A stretch of 64,000 nt of DNA from contig NZ_QVMP01000013.1 in NCBI RefSeq assembly GCF_010501095.1, positions 26,106 to 90,105 on the forward strand, in the 5' to 3' direction. The notes below the pieces were generated by a model. The model had not been told where the DNA came from. It saw only the letters and a program-made list of their open reading frames with translations, and did not search any database. The stretch is from Dysgonomonas sp. 520 (GTDB taxonomy: Bacteria > Bacteroidota > Bacteroidia > Bacteroidales > Dysgonomonadaceae). This document shows positions 19,302 through 29,430 of this stretch, piece by piece; position 1 is the first letter of the stretch, and every line of letters starts with the position of its first letter. The position numbers and the translations under genes were made by a program.

Positions 19302-19864
19302 ACGTTTTTTATTTGGTTAAAAATCTCTTTATCATGTTCCTCTATCACTTCTTCTTTTTTTCCTTCAACAATAATTTTGAAGGGGTTTTCAGAGTTATTC
19401 ACTACCATCCAATAATCTGAAATAGGAGTGTATAAAGAAAACAAATTTTGAATTCCCGATTTATATCTCCGCCTGATCACTTCTTTGGGCACATTGTGCC
19501 CGCCAGTCCTGACCCTGTCTTCGACTCTTTTAATAGCCAATTCCGGAGAACTGAGCCAAAAGTATAACAAAGTTACGAAATAACCTAATTTTTGCGCCTT
19601 TTTAATAAACGATGCATAAGATTTGGTTGCGAGGGTTGTTTCGATGGCAAAATCTTGTTTTTGCCTCAACATCTCTTCCATTCTCATTATCATTATGCGT
19701 CCGGCGTCAATAGAGGCTCTCTCCGGTTGAAAGGGAGAAAGTCCTCTGGCTATTTCGTCGGCATTGATAAACTCTTTGCAATCCAACATTTCGGGCAAAA
19801 TGGTATATGAGGCAGTCGTTTTGCCTGCACCATTGCACCCTGATATTATGTATAGATTTGGCAT
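19298..19864 (-). CDS. Zeta-toxin-like P-loop kinase
   Basis: LYIISGCNGAGKTTASYTILPE Walker A; FINADEIARGLSPF; AIETTLATKSY; RVRTGGHNVPKEVIRRRYKSGIQNL. Confidence 0.87.
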   Translation of the reverse strand: MPNLYIISGCNGAGKTTASYTILPEMLDCKEFINADEIARGLSPFQPERASIDAGRIMIMRMEEMLRQKQDFAIETTLATKSYASFIKKAQKLGYFVTLLYFWLSSPELAIKRVEDRVRTGGHNVPKEVIRRRYKSGIQNLFSLYTPISDYWMVVNNSENPFKIIVEGKKEEVIEEHDKEIFNQIKNV

Positions 19865-19906
19865 GTATTAAAAGGTTTAATCAGAAAGTAAAAGTATTCA
19901 ATTATT

Positions 19907-20851
19907 TTATTTTTTCAAATAGTCTTTAACATTCTTTTCTATTCTTGCTGCTACGTCCGAGGCGTCTGCTTTTTCAAATTTTTCGCCTACAATTTTTTCG
20001 TAAAGCTCAATGTATCTGTCCGATACAGAGTTGCAATATTCTTCGGTCATTTCAGGAATGTTTTGACCTTCTTTTCCTTGAAATCCGTTGTCCATTAACC
20101 ATTTACGAACAAACTCTTTCGAAAGTTGACGCTGTTCTTCTCCTTTTTCAAATAAGTCTTTGTACGTGTCTGCATAGAAGTAACGGGAAGAATCGGGTGT
20201 ATGTATTTCGTCTATCAGGTAAATTTTATCGTCTTTTTTTCCGAATTCATATTTCGTGTCAACAAGAATCAAGCCTTTCTGCGCAGCCATTTCCGTACCT
20301 CGTTGAAACAGTGCATAGGTGTATTTTTCAAGTTGTTCGTACTCTTCTTTTGATACAAGGCCTTGAGCTATGATCTCTTCTTTCGAGATGTTTTCGTCGT
20401 GACCTTCATCTGCTTTGGTTGTAGGCGTAATGATAGGAGAGAGGAACTTCTCGTTTTCTTTCATCCCGTCAGGTAATGGTATACCGCAAAGTGTACGTGC
20501 TCCGGCTTTGTATTCGCGCCATGCACTACCCGTCAGATAGCCACGTATTACCATCTCAACCTTATATGGCTCACATCTCAGACCAACGGTTACCATAGGG
20601 TCGGGGGTTGCTTGTTTCCAATTGGGAACGATATCGGCAGTTGCATCTAAAAATTTAGCTGCTATTTGATTTAGAACTTGTCCTTTGTATGGTATTCCCT
20701 GAGGAAGCACAACATCAAACGCCGAAATGCGGTCTGTTGCTATCATAATCAAAAGGTCGCTGCCAATAGAATAGACATCCCTCACCTTTCCGTGATATAC
20801 GTTTGTTTGTCCTTCAAACTTATAATCTGTCTTCACTAAAGTATTTTTCAT
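19907..20851 (-). CDS. purC: Phosphoribosylaminoimidazole-succinocarboxamide synthase
   Basis: [65 protein letters not shown]. Confidence 0.97.
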   Translation of the reverse strand: MKNTLVKTDYKFEGQTNVYHGKVRDVYSIGSDLLIMIATDRISAFDVVLPQGIPYKGQVLNQIAAKFLDATADIVPNWKQATPDPMVTVGLRCEPYKVEMVIRGYLTGSAWREYKAGARTLCGIPLPDGMKENEKFLSPIITPTTKADEGHDENISKEEIIAQGLVSKEEYEQLEKYTYALFQRGTEMAAQKGLILVDTKYEFGKKDDKIYLIDEIHTPDSSRYFYADTYKDLFEKGEEQRQLSKEFVRKWLMDNGFQGKEGQNIPEMTEEYCNSVSDRYIELYEKIVGEKFEKADASDVAARIEKNVKDYLKK

Positions 20852-21007
20852 TCTGATAAGAATATTAAAATTTATATTGAATAATGTGATACGTGGTTTA
20901 TTTATACCTGATTATATCAAATAACACTTTATTCGATATAATAATTATTGTTGTTTATAAATTCATGCAAATTTAATAACAAAAAGCTAAGACCGGCTTT
21001 TATTCAG

Positions 21008-21045
21008 GTAAAAAAATAACAGGTGACAAAAATGTTTGCCACCTG
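21008..21045 (-). terminator. Putative terminator downstream of 21052..21855
   Basis: caggtgacaaa-aatg-tttgccacctg stem with T-run on minus strand. Confidence 0.55.
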
Positions 21046-21051
21046 CATCTA

Positions 21052-21855
21052 CTATTGTTGGTAGGTATATTTGTAGACTCTTTTTCTCCCCTGGCTATCT
21101 GTTATTTGGGTCGGATTGTTTTTGTTGTCAACTTTGTCGACAGTATAACTCTCCGTTTCGGTTTTGTTTGATGCTCCATCTTTATGCAATTGCTCCAATT
21201 CTTCTTTCAACAACTGCCCGTTTTCATCGTATGTCCAGATGGTTGTATTGATAGGGTCGGTTTTGGATGATGTTTTTTTCAGAGAACGTATCACCTGATT
21301 GCGGTCGTTAAGTGTTTCAGTGATGTATGCCTGATTTGACTCTTGACCGTTTTTCTTTTGTATTACGTATTCTTTGATGATTTTCTTGCCATCGGAATAT
21401 TCTACATCCTTATAGCTTGTGCCCCACCAATCGTCGCCTATTTGTTGCCATTTTTCCTTGTTGCCGTTTACGCTTATTCTACGCCATGTCGATTCGGAAG
21501 CATAGTGCTTGTCGTTGAGATTGAATCCTTTATATATTTCCATTACACGTCCGTCTTTATCGCGCTTGTAGGTATCTCTTTCCATTAATACTTTCTTCAA
21601 CTGATTAGGATACGAGCGTCTTTCCAGTAATTTACCGTTTGTGTTGAAGGTGTATACCTCTACACTGGATATTTTTCCGAATGGGTTGGCTTTAGTTCCT
21701 TTCGATCCATCGTAATGAGTTATCTGAAGAGTGCTGAACTTGCCGTTGAGTCCCATATAGGCAGGATCTTTGATAAAAATACTTTGGTTGTTGTTCTGGG
21801 CAAATGCGACCGCAGAAGCGAACATCAGAAGAAATAATAATTTTTTCATAGACAT
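21052..21855 (-). CDS. Secreted hypothetical protein with YD/RHS-like beta repeats
   Basis: Signal peptide MKKLLFLLMFASAVAFAQ; repeated strands such as YTFNTNGKLLERRSYP, IWTYDENGQLLKEE. Confidence 0.7.
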   Translation of the reverse strand: MSMKKLLFLLMFASAVAFAQNNNQSIFIKDPAYMGLNGKFSTLQITHYDGSKGTKANPFGKISSVEVYTFNTNGKLLERRSYPNQLKKVLMERDTYKRDKDGRVMEIYKGFNLNDKHYASESTWRRISVNGNKEKWQQIGDDWWGTSYKDVEYSDGKKIIKEYVIQKKNGQESNQAYITETLNDRNQVIRSLKKTSSKTDPINTTIWTYDENGQLLKEELEQLHKDGASNKTETESYTVDKVDNKNNPTQITDSQGRKRVYKYTYQQ

Positions 21856-21875
21856 TAAGTTTATATTGAATGTTT

Positions 21876-22850
21876 TTATTCAGGATTTTTACTTTTTAAT
21901 TGTTCCTTTCGTTTTCGTTCGTCGTCTTTCTCGTAAGCATCAACTATGCGTTGCACAAGTTTGTGACGGACGATATCTTTTTTGCCGAATTCAACTTTGC
22001 CTATTCCGCTAACCCCGTCTAAAACTTTCAGAGCATGTTTCAGACCTGACATTTGCGATGGCGGTAAATCTATCTGGGTAACGTCACCTGTTACAATCAT
22101 TTTGGCATTCATCCCCAACCGTGTCATAAACATCTTTATCTGATGAGTTGTTGTATTTTGCGCTTCATCCAGAATGATAATAGCATCGCTCAATGTACGG
22201 CCACGCATAAATGCCAAGGGGGCAATCTGAACGATTTTATTTTCCATATAATCTTTCAGCTTTGCCGGGGTGATCATATCTTCCAAGGCATCGTAAAGAG
22301 GTTGCAGATAGGGGTCAACTTTATCTTTCATGTCTCCGGGCAGAAAACCCAGCTTTTCTCCGGCTTCTACTGCCGGACGGCTAAGGATAATTCGTTTCAC
22401 CTCTTTGTTTTTCAATGCTTTCACGGCAAGAGCTATGGCTACATAAGTCTTACCTGTTCCTGCAGGTCCAAGGGCAAATATGAGGTCGTTTTTGTTGAAG
22501 GCTTCAACCAGTTTTTGCTGATTGTCGTTACGGGCAAAGATTGGTTTGCCGCTCATCCCGTATATTATCAGGTTGTCTTGCTTTACAACATTGGGAGTCT
22601 TGCCTTTAACTATATCTATAATGTTTTCTTCGGTCAGCACATTATGATCTATGCAAAAGAGTTCCAGTTCCCTTATTTTTTCTTCGAAAGCGGGAATCTC
22701 TTCGGCATTCCCAATAACTTTGATGATATTGCCTCGTGCAATGATGCGCAGTTTGGGATAAAGCGTCTTTAATAATTGCAGATTGCTGTTGTTTACACCA
22801 AAAAACACAACAGCATCGGCATTGTCTAATACTATAATTTGTTCAATCAT
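21876..22850 (-). CDS. phoH: PhoH family protein
   Basis: FALGPAGTGKTYVAIALAV; RPAVEAGEKLGFLPGDMKDKVDPYLQPLYDAL; ILDEAQNTTTHQIKMFMTRLG. Confidence 0.96.
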   Translation of the reverse strand: MIEQIIVLDNADAVVFFGVNNSNLQLLKTLYPKLRIIARGNIIKVIGNAEEIPAFEEKIRELELFCIDHNVLTEENIIDIVKGKTPNVVKQDNLIIYGMSGKPIFARNDNQQKLVEAFNKNDLIFALGPAGTGKTYVAIALAVKALKNKEVKRIILSRPAVEAGEKLGFLPGDMKDKVDPYLQPLYDALEDMITPAKLKDYMENKIVQIAPLAFMRGRTLSDAIIILDEAQNTTTHQIKMFMTRLGMNAKMIVTGDVTQIDLPPSQMSGLKHALKVLDGVSGIGKVEFGKKDIVRHKLVQRIVDAYEKDDERKRKEQLKSKNPE

Positions 22851-22891
22851 TCAAATTTAATTTCTAAGATACAAAGGTAATGCTCTTTTTT

Positions 22892-24334
22892 TTATTTATC
22901 ACTTGTTTTGATTTCCACAGAGTTTATATCGTGATATTTTGCATAAAATTTATTAATCCAGAAAGTGGTGTCGGCGGTCATATCTTCTAGTTGATAGAAA
23001 TTTGTATTCAAGTAGGGGAATGGCATATCTAACACAACATCCCGCATGTTTTGATTTTTCTGTTCTGTCAGACTTATTTCCCTTTCTCTATACAGTTTTT
23101 TTATCAGGGAAAGGTCATTGGCCGAGAGAAGATATTGGAATGTAAAAAGAACCGAGACAAATATGAGGATAAATTGTTTCAAAGCCTTGAACATTTTTGC
23201 GTGAAAATTTATATTCGCAAATAGTATGCAAACCGCTATTATCATGAAAGTGATAATGGTGAAGTATGATCGGGATGGTATTTCGGGCGAAACCGTCATA
23301 CTTAATATTGCAAAGATGGCGGAAAAGAAGAAAAGCAACGATAGGTTCAATGCTTTTGTGTATCTGTTTTTCGGGGTTAAGTAGTGATAGAGTATTAAAA
23401 AAACTCCATAAATAATAGAGAGTGATAAACCGTATAGAATGTAACTTCTTGAAACCCTGACGAAACCGTATATAAGTTGTACTACAAAGTGCATTTCTGC
23501 CCTGTTCTGATTTTCTAAAGTGGATTCTAGTCTGACGGCGTTTCCGGGAGCCAACAATAGAAAGGCGCAACCAATTAAAAGACCTATGAATCCGCTTATA
23601 GCCCAATGCGGTATTTTTACGTTTTTCTCTTTTTTTATCAACAAGAATAAAATGAATAAAAGAAAAACGCAGGCTACAGATGTGTTTTCATTACTCCATC
23701 CGGCACATACGCCAAATAGAAAAAAGAATATTGTTTTCCACCATTTGTCCGATTTCTTGTTTGTCAGATAATATTTACAATATGGGTACAAAAAAAGCAG
23801 AGATATAGTGGCCATCCATAGATAATTGCAACTACCTGTAATCCATATTATTGTAGCATGAAAAGCTGGTTGGTAAAACCATACAAGTAGGATGACTGAA
23901 AGTATTAGAGGCAGGTTGAATTTAATCTTACCTGTATTTGCTATGTAATATATGGCCAGAAGGTAGACAACATATACGGCACTATTCAGAATCTTATACA
24001 ACGATTGGCCTATAAACAATAAGATTTGCAATATTGTATGTGCCAAACTGCGTCCTCCCCATTCAAAATAATGACTATATTGAGTGATGTATATATCGTG
24101 CAGGCTAGATATCCGTGTTTGGGTATGTCTTAAAAAGCTGTATTCCCAATCATCGCCTATCAGTGGTTGAAAAAAGTTGAGGAGGTATATAGATAGAAAT
24201 GCAAGAATGACAATAGCAAAAAAGATATACTTTCTATTATCAGCCTGAAATTGATCTGCTTTTTGATATTTGTCTAATAAGTATAATTTTATTTTTTGAA
24301 GCATATTGTTGGGTTTGATATTAGAAAGATACAA
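22892..24334 (-). CDS. Polytopic membrane protein, DUF6056-like (paralogue of 49776..51182)
   Basis: Multiple TMs; PLIGDDWEYSF, SLHDIYITQYSHYFEWGGRSLAHTILQ shared with the second copy; ATG at 24304 also possible. Confidence 0.8.
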   Translation of the reverse strand: MYLSNIKPNNMLQKIKLYLLDKYQKADQFQADNRKYIFFAIVILAFLSIYLLNFFQPLIGDDWEYSFLRHTQTRISSLHDIYITQYSHYFEWGGRSLAHTILQILLFIGQSLYKILNSAVYVVYLLAIYYIANTGKIKFNLPLILSVILLVWFYQPAFHATIIWITGSCNYLWMATISLLFLYPYCKYYLTNKKSDKWWKTIFFFLFGVCAGWSNENTSVACVFLLFILFLLIKKEKNVKIPHWAISGFIGLLIGCAFLLLAPGNAVRLESTLENQNRAEMHFVVQLIYGFVRVSRSYILYGLSLSIIYGVFLILYHYLTPKNRYTKALNLSLLFFFSAIFAILSMTVSPEIPSRSYFTIITFMIIAVCILFANINFHAKMFKALKQFILIFVSVLFTFQYLLSANDLSLIKKLYREREISLTEQKNQNMRDVVLDMPFPYLNTNFYQLEDMTADTTFWINKFYAKYHDINSVEIKTSDK

Positions 24335-24422
24335 ATATACGTTAGAACGTTGTTTCCCTTAAAGGGGAATTTTTAAATAATTGAAAATCAAAAAACAAGT
24401 CGAATTTAGAACATTATTCAAT

Positions 24423-24561
24423 GAAGTCATCTAGACTTTTTAAATTATACTTAATTTTTGAGTTTTTGTCATGTTGAACGTAGTGAAACATCTAAAAAAC
24501 AGATCCTTCGATACTCTCAGGATGACAAAATTGAATAAAACGAAAAAGTCTAGACGGTTTC
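24423..24561 (-). mobile_element. 139-bp MITE-like element, copy 1
   Basis: Ends gaagtcatctagacttttt ... aaaaagtctagacggtttc are imperfect inverted repeats; internal palindrome; sequence repeated at 46291 and 61346. Confidence 0.85.
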
Positions 24562-24595
24562 AATATAAACTTTATTAAAAGGATAAAAATCAGAA

Positions 24596-24632
24596 AGAAA
24601 AAAGACTATCAAATGCATTAATAGTCTTTTCT
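24596..24632 (-). terminator. Terminator downstream of yidC
   Basis: aaaagactat-caaatgcatta-atagtctttt stem with T-run on minus strand. Confidence 0.65.
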
Positions 24633-24653
24633 CTTTGTGTTATAAAACGGGTC

Positions 24654-26621
24654 TTATTTTTTCTTTCTGTTTCCTTTGTTTTGTTGTGCCCTTTGTTGCT
24701 GTTGTTGGAGGCGTTGAGCTTCTTCCAGTCGAGCCATAAAACCACTTTTCTTTTTCGGTTTCAATTTGTTGGCTTCCAGCTTTGCCAAAACTTTTTCTTC
24801 ATCTATCGAATAGCGGAAGATAAGGGTGAGCAATATGGTTATCAGGGTTGATATGAAATAGTAGTATGACAATCCTGATGGGTAATCATTCAAAACAAAC
24901 AAGAAGATTACAGGCATAAAATACATCATCCATTTCATTCCCGGCATTTGCTGTTGCCCCGTATTGGTTGCATCCATATTGAATTTGGTGTATACAATAT
25001 TGGTTACGGTCATCAGCAAACAGAAAAGACTGAGGTGATTGCCTAACGCCCACGATACAAGGGGTATGTTAGCACTCCATGTGATGATGGCGTCGTACGA
25101 AGAAAGGTCGTCGGCCCACAAGAAACTTTGATGGCGCAACTCTATCGCCGAAGGGAAGAATGAGAACAGTGCCAAAAGTATAGGCATTTGCAAAAGCATG
25201 GGCACGCATCCTGCCATAGGGCTGACTCCGGCCTTACTATACAGGCTCATCGTAGCTTTTTGCCTGTCCATTGCTTGTTCCTGCTTCGGATATTTTTTGT
25301 TTATTTCTTCAATCTGAGGTCGTAATACACGCATTTTTGCCGAAGACATGAACGATTTGTATGTCAACGGAGAAATAATTATCTTAACAATGATAGTCAA
25401 CAAAAGAATAACTATCCCCATGCTTAGACCAATTGAATTGAGGATGGAGAACAACGGCAATACAAAATATTGGTTTACCCAACGGAAAAGAGTCCATCCG
25501 AGTGGAACCAATTTGTCAAGATCCAACTGGTCTACCTTTTTGTCTATGCCATCATCGTAGCTTTTCAGCAGGTTATACTGCAAAGGACCTGCGTAGATAG
25601 AATAACCGGTTTTCAGTACGCCATTGTTTTCTAAACTAACGGGGGCATATAGGGTGGCCTCATATGTTTTCAAGTATGTTGAATCTTTTTCATGTATTCT
25701 TGAATCAAGTACAGAGGTCTGGAATGAGTTTTCGCTGATAATAACTGCTGCGAAAAACTGGTCTTTAAACGCTACCCATTTCACCGGGTTATTTATTTCT
25801 TCTTTTTTGCTGGAGTTTTCGCTAAGGTTATCAACATCTTGCCCTTCCAGTTTCCAGTAAATGGAAGAATATCGCTGTTCGTTCTTTATACTTTTTTCGT
25901 TACGTTTTTGTTTGTATTTCCAATCAAGGATAAAAGTGCTTTGAGTTTCCCTGCTCAGGATGTCTTTCATGCCTACTGCCAATACATCGAATTTTATCAT
26001 GTAACTTTCGGGTGAAAGGCTATAAACAAAATCAAGATGACTGCCTTCGCCTGCGGTAAGTCTCATTGTCAGAGAGTTGCCGTTTTTGTCCATTATGGGG
26101 GTGAAGTTGGCTTCTCCCGTATTTAATGTTTTTCCCGATTTGTTTTCCAATAAGAAAGACATTGATCCGTCATTGCCAAACAAAGCAAGGGAATCTCCCT
26201 TGAAGTCGGAATATCCTTTTAGCTGAACGTTAACCAATTGACCTCCTTTTGTAGATATATCTACCTTTATTTTGTCATTCTCGATAGATACGATCTCCTC
26301 TTTGGGTTCTGTTACAACCGGGGCAATTTCGGGTTTTGCTATGGAATCGGTAGCAGTAGCCACAACTGTTGTGTCATTTACTTGACTTGCAGCAGTTGTT
26401 TGCGAAGCAAAGAAATTATCAACAGGATTATCTTGCGGAGCTTTAGCTTGTTCTGTTGCGAAATCAGCCTGATTTTCGGTTGTGTTGGCTTGTTCAGCCT
26501 GATCTTGAGCAGCTTCCTTTCTCTCCTTATCCATTTCTTGGGTTTCCTTTTTGCTATACATCGAGAACCCGATAACGAGTACGATGATGAGTAGGAAACC
26601 TACAATAGTGTTTTTATCCAT
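24654..26621 (-). CDS. yidC: Membrane protein insertase YidC
   Basis: MDKNTIVGFLLIIVLVIGFSMY; FPSAIELRHQSFLWADDLSSYDAI; GMKWMMYFMPVIFLFVLNDYPSGLSYYYF. Confidence 0.97.
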   Translation of the reverse strand: MDKNTIVGFLLIIVLVIGFSMYSKKETQEMDKERKEAAQDQAEQANTTENQADFATEQAKAPQDNPVDNFFASQTTAASQVNDTTVVATATDSIAKPEIAPVVTEPKEEIVSIENDKIKVDISTKGGQLVNVQLKGYSDFKGDSLALFGNDGSMSFLLENKSGKTLNTGEANFTPIMDKNGNSLTMRLTAGEGSHLDFVYSLSPESYMIKFDVLAVGMKDILSRETQSTFILDWKYKQKRNEKSIKNEQRYSSIYWKLEGQDVDNLSENSSKKEEINNPVKWVAFKDQFFAAVIISENSFQTSVLDSRIHEKDSTYLKTYEATLYAPVSLENNGVLKTGYSIYAGPLQYNLLKSYDDGIDKKVDQLDLDKLVPLGWTLFRWVNQYFVLPLFSILNSIGLSMGIVILLLTIIVKIIISPLTYKSFMSSAKMRVLRPQIEEINKKYPKQEQAMDRQKATMSLYSKAGVSPMAGCVPMLLQMPILLALFSFFPSAIELRHQSFLWADDLSSYDAIITWSANIPLVSWALGNHLSLFCLLMTVTNIVYTKFNMDATNTGQQQMPGMKWMMYFMPVIFLFVLNDYPSGLSYYYFISTLITILLTLIFRYSIDEEKVLAKLEANKLKPKKKSGFMARLEEAQRLQQQQQRAQQNKGNRKKK

Positions 26622-26653
26622 TGATTAATTGTTGTTACTTTTCCTTATTTATT

Positions 26654-28270
26654 TTAATTACTATTTTGCTTATTTTCCACAACAGCTTTAATGAAACTCA
26701 TAAATAAAGGATTGGGTTTCAAAACAGTACTGTTGTATTCGGGATGATATTGCGTTCCAACAAACCACGATAGGGTAGGGATCTCAACCACTTCTACCAG
26801 GTCTGTTTCCGGATTTATTCCCACACACTTCATTCCCGCATCTTCCAATTGCTTTTTATAGTCGTTGTTGAACTCGAAACGGTGACGGTGGCGTTCTTCT
26901 ATTTCTTTCTGACCATAGGCCTGATAAGTTTTCGAGCCTTTTTGTAGAATACATTTATATGCTCCAAGCCTCATTGAACCTCCCATGTTGGTTATGTTCT
27001 TTTGTTCTTCCATCAGGTCGATAACCTTATGTGGCGTGTTCAGGTCCATTTCCGTAGAATTGGCATCTTCCAATCCTAACACATTACGGGCATATTCTAT
27101 CACCATACATTGCATACCCAAACATATTCCGAATGTGGGTATGTTGTGTTCCCTCAAATATTTGATGGCAACGAATTTACCTTCAACCCCTCTCTGTCCG
27201 AATCCGGGAGCAATGACTACGCCGTCCATGCCGGAAAGATTTTTTTCGATATTTTCCTCTGTCAGTTTTTCCGATTGGATGAAGTGGAGATCAAGTTTTC
27301 GATTGTTGTATATTGCGGCTTGAAGCAACGATTCGTTGATAGATTTGTATGCGTCTTGCAGTTCAACATATTTGCCAACCAATGCTATCTTTATTGTTTC
27401 GGTAGCGTTTTTCTTTTTGTCAAGAAATTCCCTCCAAGGTTGCAGCGTCGGTTTTTCGCCGATGGGCATACCTAGTTTGCGGAGAACAATCTCGTCCATA
27501 CCTTGTTCCTGCATTCTTAGAGGAACTTCGTATATGGTTGAAACATCTACCGACTGCATAACGGCGTCTGCCTCGACGTTGCAGAACAGTGCTACTTTTT
27601 TCAGTATTTCTTTGTTCAGCAAATGTTCTGTGCGGAGCACCAACATATCGGGTTGTACTCCCGATTCTTGAAGTTGTTTTACTGAATGTTGTGTTGGTTT
27701 GGTCTTAACTTCTTTTGCCGCAGCTATGTATGGCACGTATGTAAGGTGGATGCACATGCAGTTTTTGCCTAACTCCCATCTTAGCTGGCGAACACTTTCG
27801 ATGAACGGAAGCGATTCGATGTCTCCCACCGTACCTCCTATTTCGGTGATCACAAAATCGTACTTATATTTTGCTCCGAGGAGTTTTATGTTCCGACGGA
27901 TTTCATCGGTGATGTGTGGCACCACCTGTACGGTTTTACCGAGATAGTCTCCCCGGCGTTCTTTATCGATAACCGACTGATAGATACGGCCGGTTGTTAT
28001 GCTGTTATCTTTATGTGTAGGTTCGTTCAGAAAACGCTCGTAATGCCCTAAATCTAAATCGGCTTCGTGACCGTCTACGGTAACATAACATTCTCCGTGT
28101 TCGTAAGGATTCAGCGTGCCTGGGTCGATATTGAGATATGGGTCAAGTTTTTGAATGGTGACTTTGTACCCTCTTGCTTGCAGTAGCTTTCCGAGCGATG
28201 ATGCTATAATTCCTTTTCCCAGAGAAGAAATAACACCGCCGGTAACAAAAATGTATTTAGTTTCGTTCAC
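26654..28270 (-). CDS. pyrG: CTP synthase
   Basis: KYIFVTGGVISSLGKGIIASSLGKLLQARGYKVTIQKLDPYLNIDPGTL; GICLGMQCMVIEYARNVLG. Confidence 0.98.
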   Translation of the reverse strand: MNETKYIFVTGGVISSLGKGIIASSLGKLLQARGYKVTIQKLDPYLNIDPGTLNPYEHGECYVTVDGHEADLDLGHYERFLNEPTHKDNSITTGRIYQSVIDKERRGDYLGKTVQVVPHITDEIRRNIKLLGAKYKYDFVITEIGGTVGDIESLPFIESVRQLRWELGKNCMCIHLTYVPYIAAAKEVKTKPTQHSVKQLQESGVQPDMLVLRTEHLLNKEILKKVALFCNVEADAVMQSVDVSTIYEVPLRMQEQGMDEIVLRKLGMPIGEKPTLQPWREFLDKKKNATETIKIALVGKYVELQDAYKSINESLLQAAIYNNRKLDLHFIQSEKLTEENIEKNLSGMDGVVIAPGFGQRGVEGKFVAIKYLREHNIPTFGICLGMQCMVIEYARNVLGLEDANSTEMDLNTPHKVIDLMEEQKNITNMGGSMRLGAYKCILQKGSKTYQAYGQKEIEERHRHRFEFNNDYKKQLEDAGMKCVGINPETDLVEVVEIPTLSWFVGTQYHPEYNSTVLKPNPLFMSFIKAVVENKQNSN

Positions 28271-28490
28271 GATTTTGTATTTTACGATTCAATAAGAAGA
28301 CGCAAAATTACAAAAAAAAATAATGCTAAATGCTTATAATGTAATCGTGAATTGTTAAAAACTGAATAAAAAGTATATTGGATATATTCCCCGATATATT
28401 AACAATTACAAGCTCATTCTTCACTATTTTGTTTCAAGGAAGAATGAACTTGTAACGTATTCACTTTAAGTTTGCTAGTATGCAATTAAA

Positions 28491-29345
28491 TTAGAACGAC
28501 CACTTGTCGGAAGTTTTAGAACCCGACGAGTTTGATGTTTTAGTATTGCCTCCTTTGTAATATTTTAAGGCATCGGACAAGTCTTTGTCTATCTGATTGA
28601 TACGTGTTGCGTCGGATGGGTGGGTACTCATAAATTCGGGAACACCTCCGCCCGAAGCCTGCGACATCCTTTCCCAAAATCCTTTTGCAAAAGATGGGTT
28701 GTATCCGGCCATAGCCATGAAAATCAGTCCGAGTTTGTCGGCTTCCAGCTCTTGTTTTCGTGAATATGGAAGCATTACCCCATATTCTGCGCCTAATCCG
28801 TAAACTGCACCGGCCAGATTTTGAACGGTTGATGATGTTCCGCTGAGTACTGCTCCTAGCGCAGCGCCACCATATTGAGCCGCAACTTGTTGACTCATAC
28901 GCTCGTTTGAGTGTTTAGCAACAGCATGTGCCACCTCGTGACCCAAAACTACCGCCAATCCTGTTTCGTCTCTTGTTACGGGCAAAATTCCTTCATACAC
29001 TACAATTTTTCCTCCGGGCATACAGAAAGCGTTTACATCCGTGCTTTTCACCAGATGAAACTCCCAAGAGTAGCTGGCCAACTCGCTTTCGTATCCGTTG
29101 GCTCTCATATATGTTTCTACGGCGGCAGCTATGTTTTTCCCTACTTTCACAACCAGAGCCGTGTTTGCCTTATCGGTAGATAAAGGAGCCGTTTTAATGA
29201 ATTCGTCGTATTGCTGCAAACTCAGGGTAAGCACCTCCTGATCGGAAACCAGCAACATTTGTTTACGCCCTGTGATGGGCACGCTACCACATCCTGACAA
29301 GATGAATGATAGGGCTACGATTAATGTTATAACACTGTACTTCAT
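28491..29345 (-). CDS. M48 family metalloprotease lipoprotein
   Basis: ALSFILSGCGS lipobox; LAVVLGHEVAHAVAKHSNERMS (HExxH); ELEADKLGLIFMAMAGY. Confidence 0.95.
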   Translation of the reverse strand: MKYSVITLIVALSFILSGCGSVPITGRKQMLLVSDQEVLTLSLQQYDEFIKTAPLSTDKANTALVVKVGKNIAAAVETYMRANGYESELASYSWEFHLVKSTDVNAFCMPGGKIVVYEGILPVTRDETGLAVVLGHEVAHAVAKHSNERMSQQVAAQYGGAALGAVLSGTSSTVQNLAGAVYGLGAEYGVMLPYSRKQELEADKLGLIFMAMAGYNPSFAKGFWERMSQASGGGVPEFMSTHPSDATRINQIDKDLSDALKYYKGGNTKTSNSSGSKTSDKWSF

Positions 29346-29430
29346 AGTAATAAAATGTTTTTTTGTTTATTGTAAAGTTGTAAATTTTTATTTTGCCTTT
29401 ATTTATTTCTATTTAGGTAAAACACAATTG

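Noticed and set aside
22143-22772. 209-aa ORF antisense to phoH
   Set aside because: Cys/Phe/His-rich shadow ORF opposite conserved P-loop gene.
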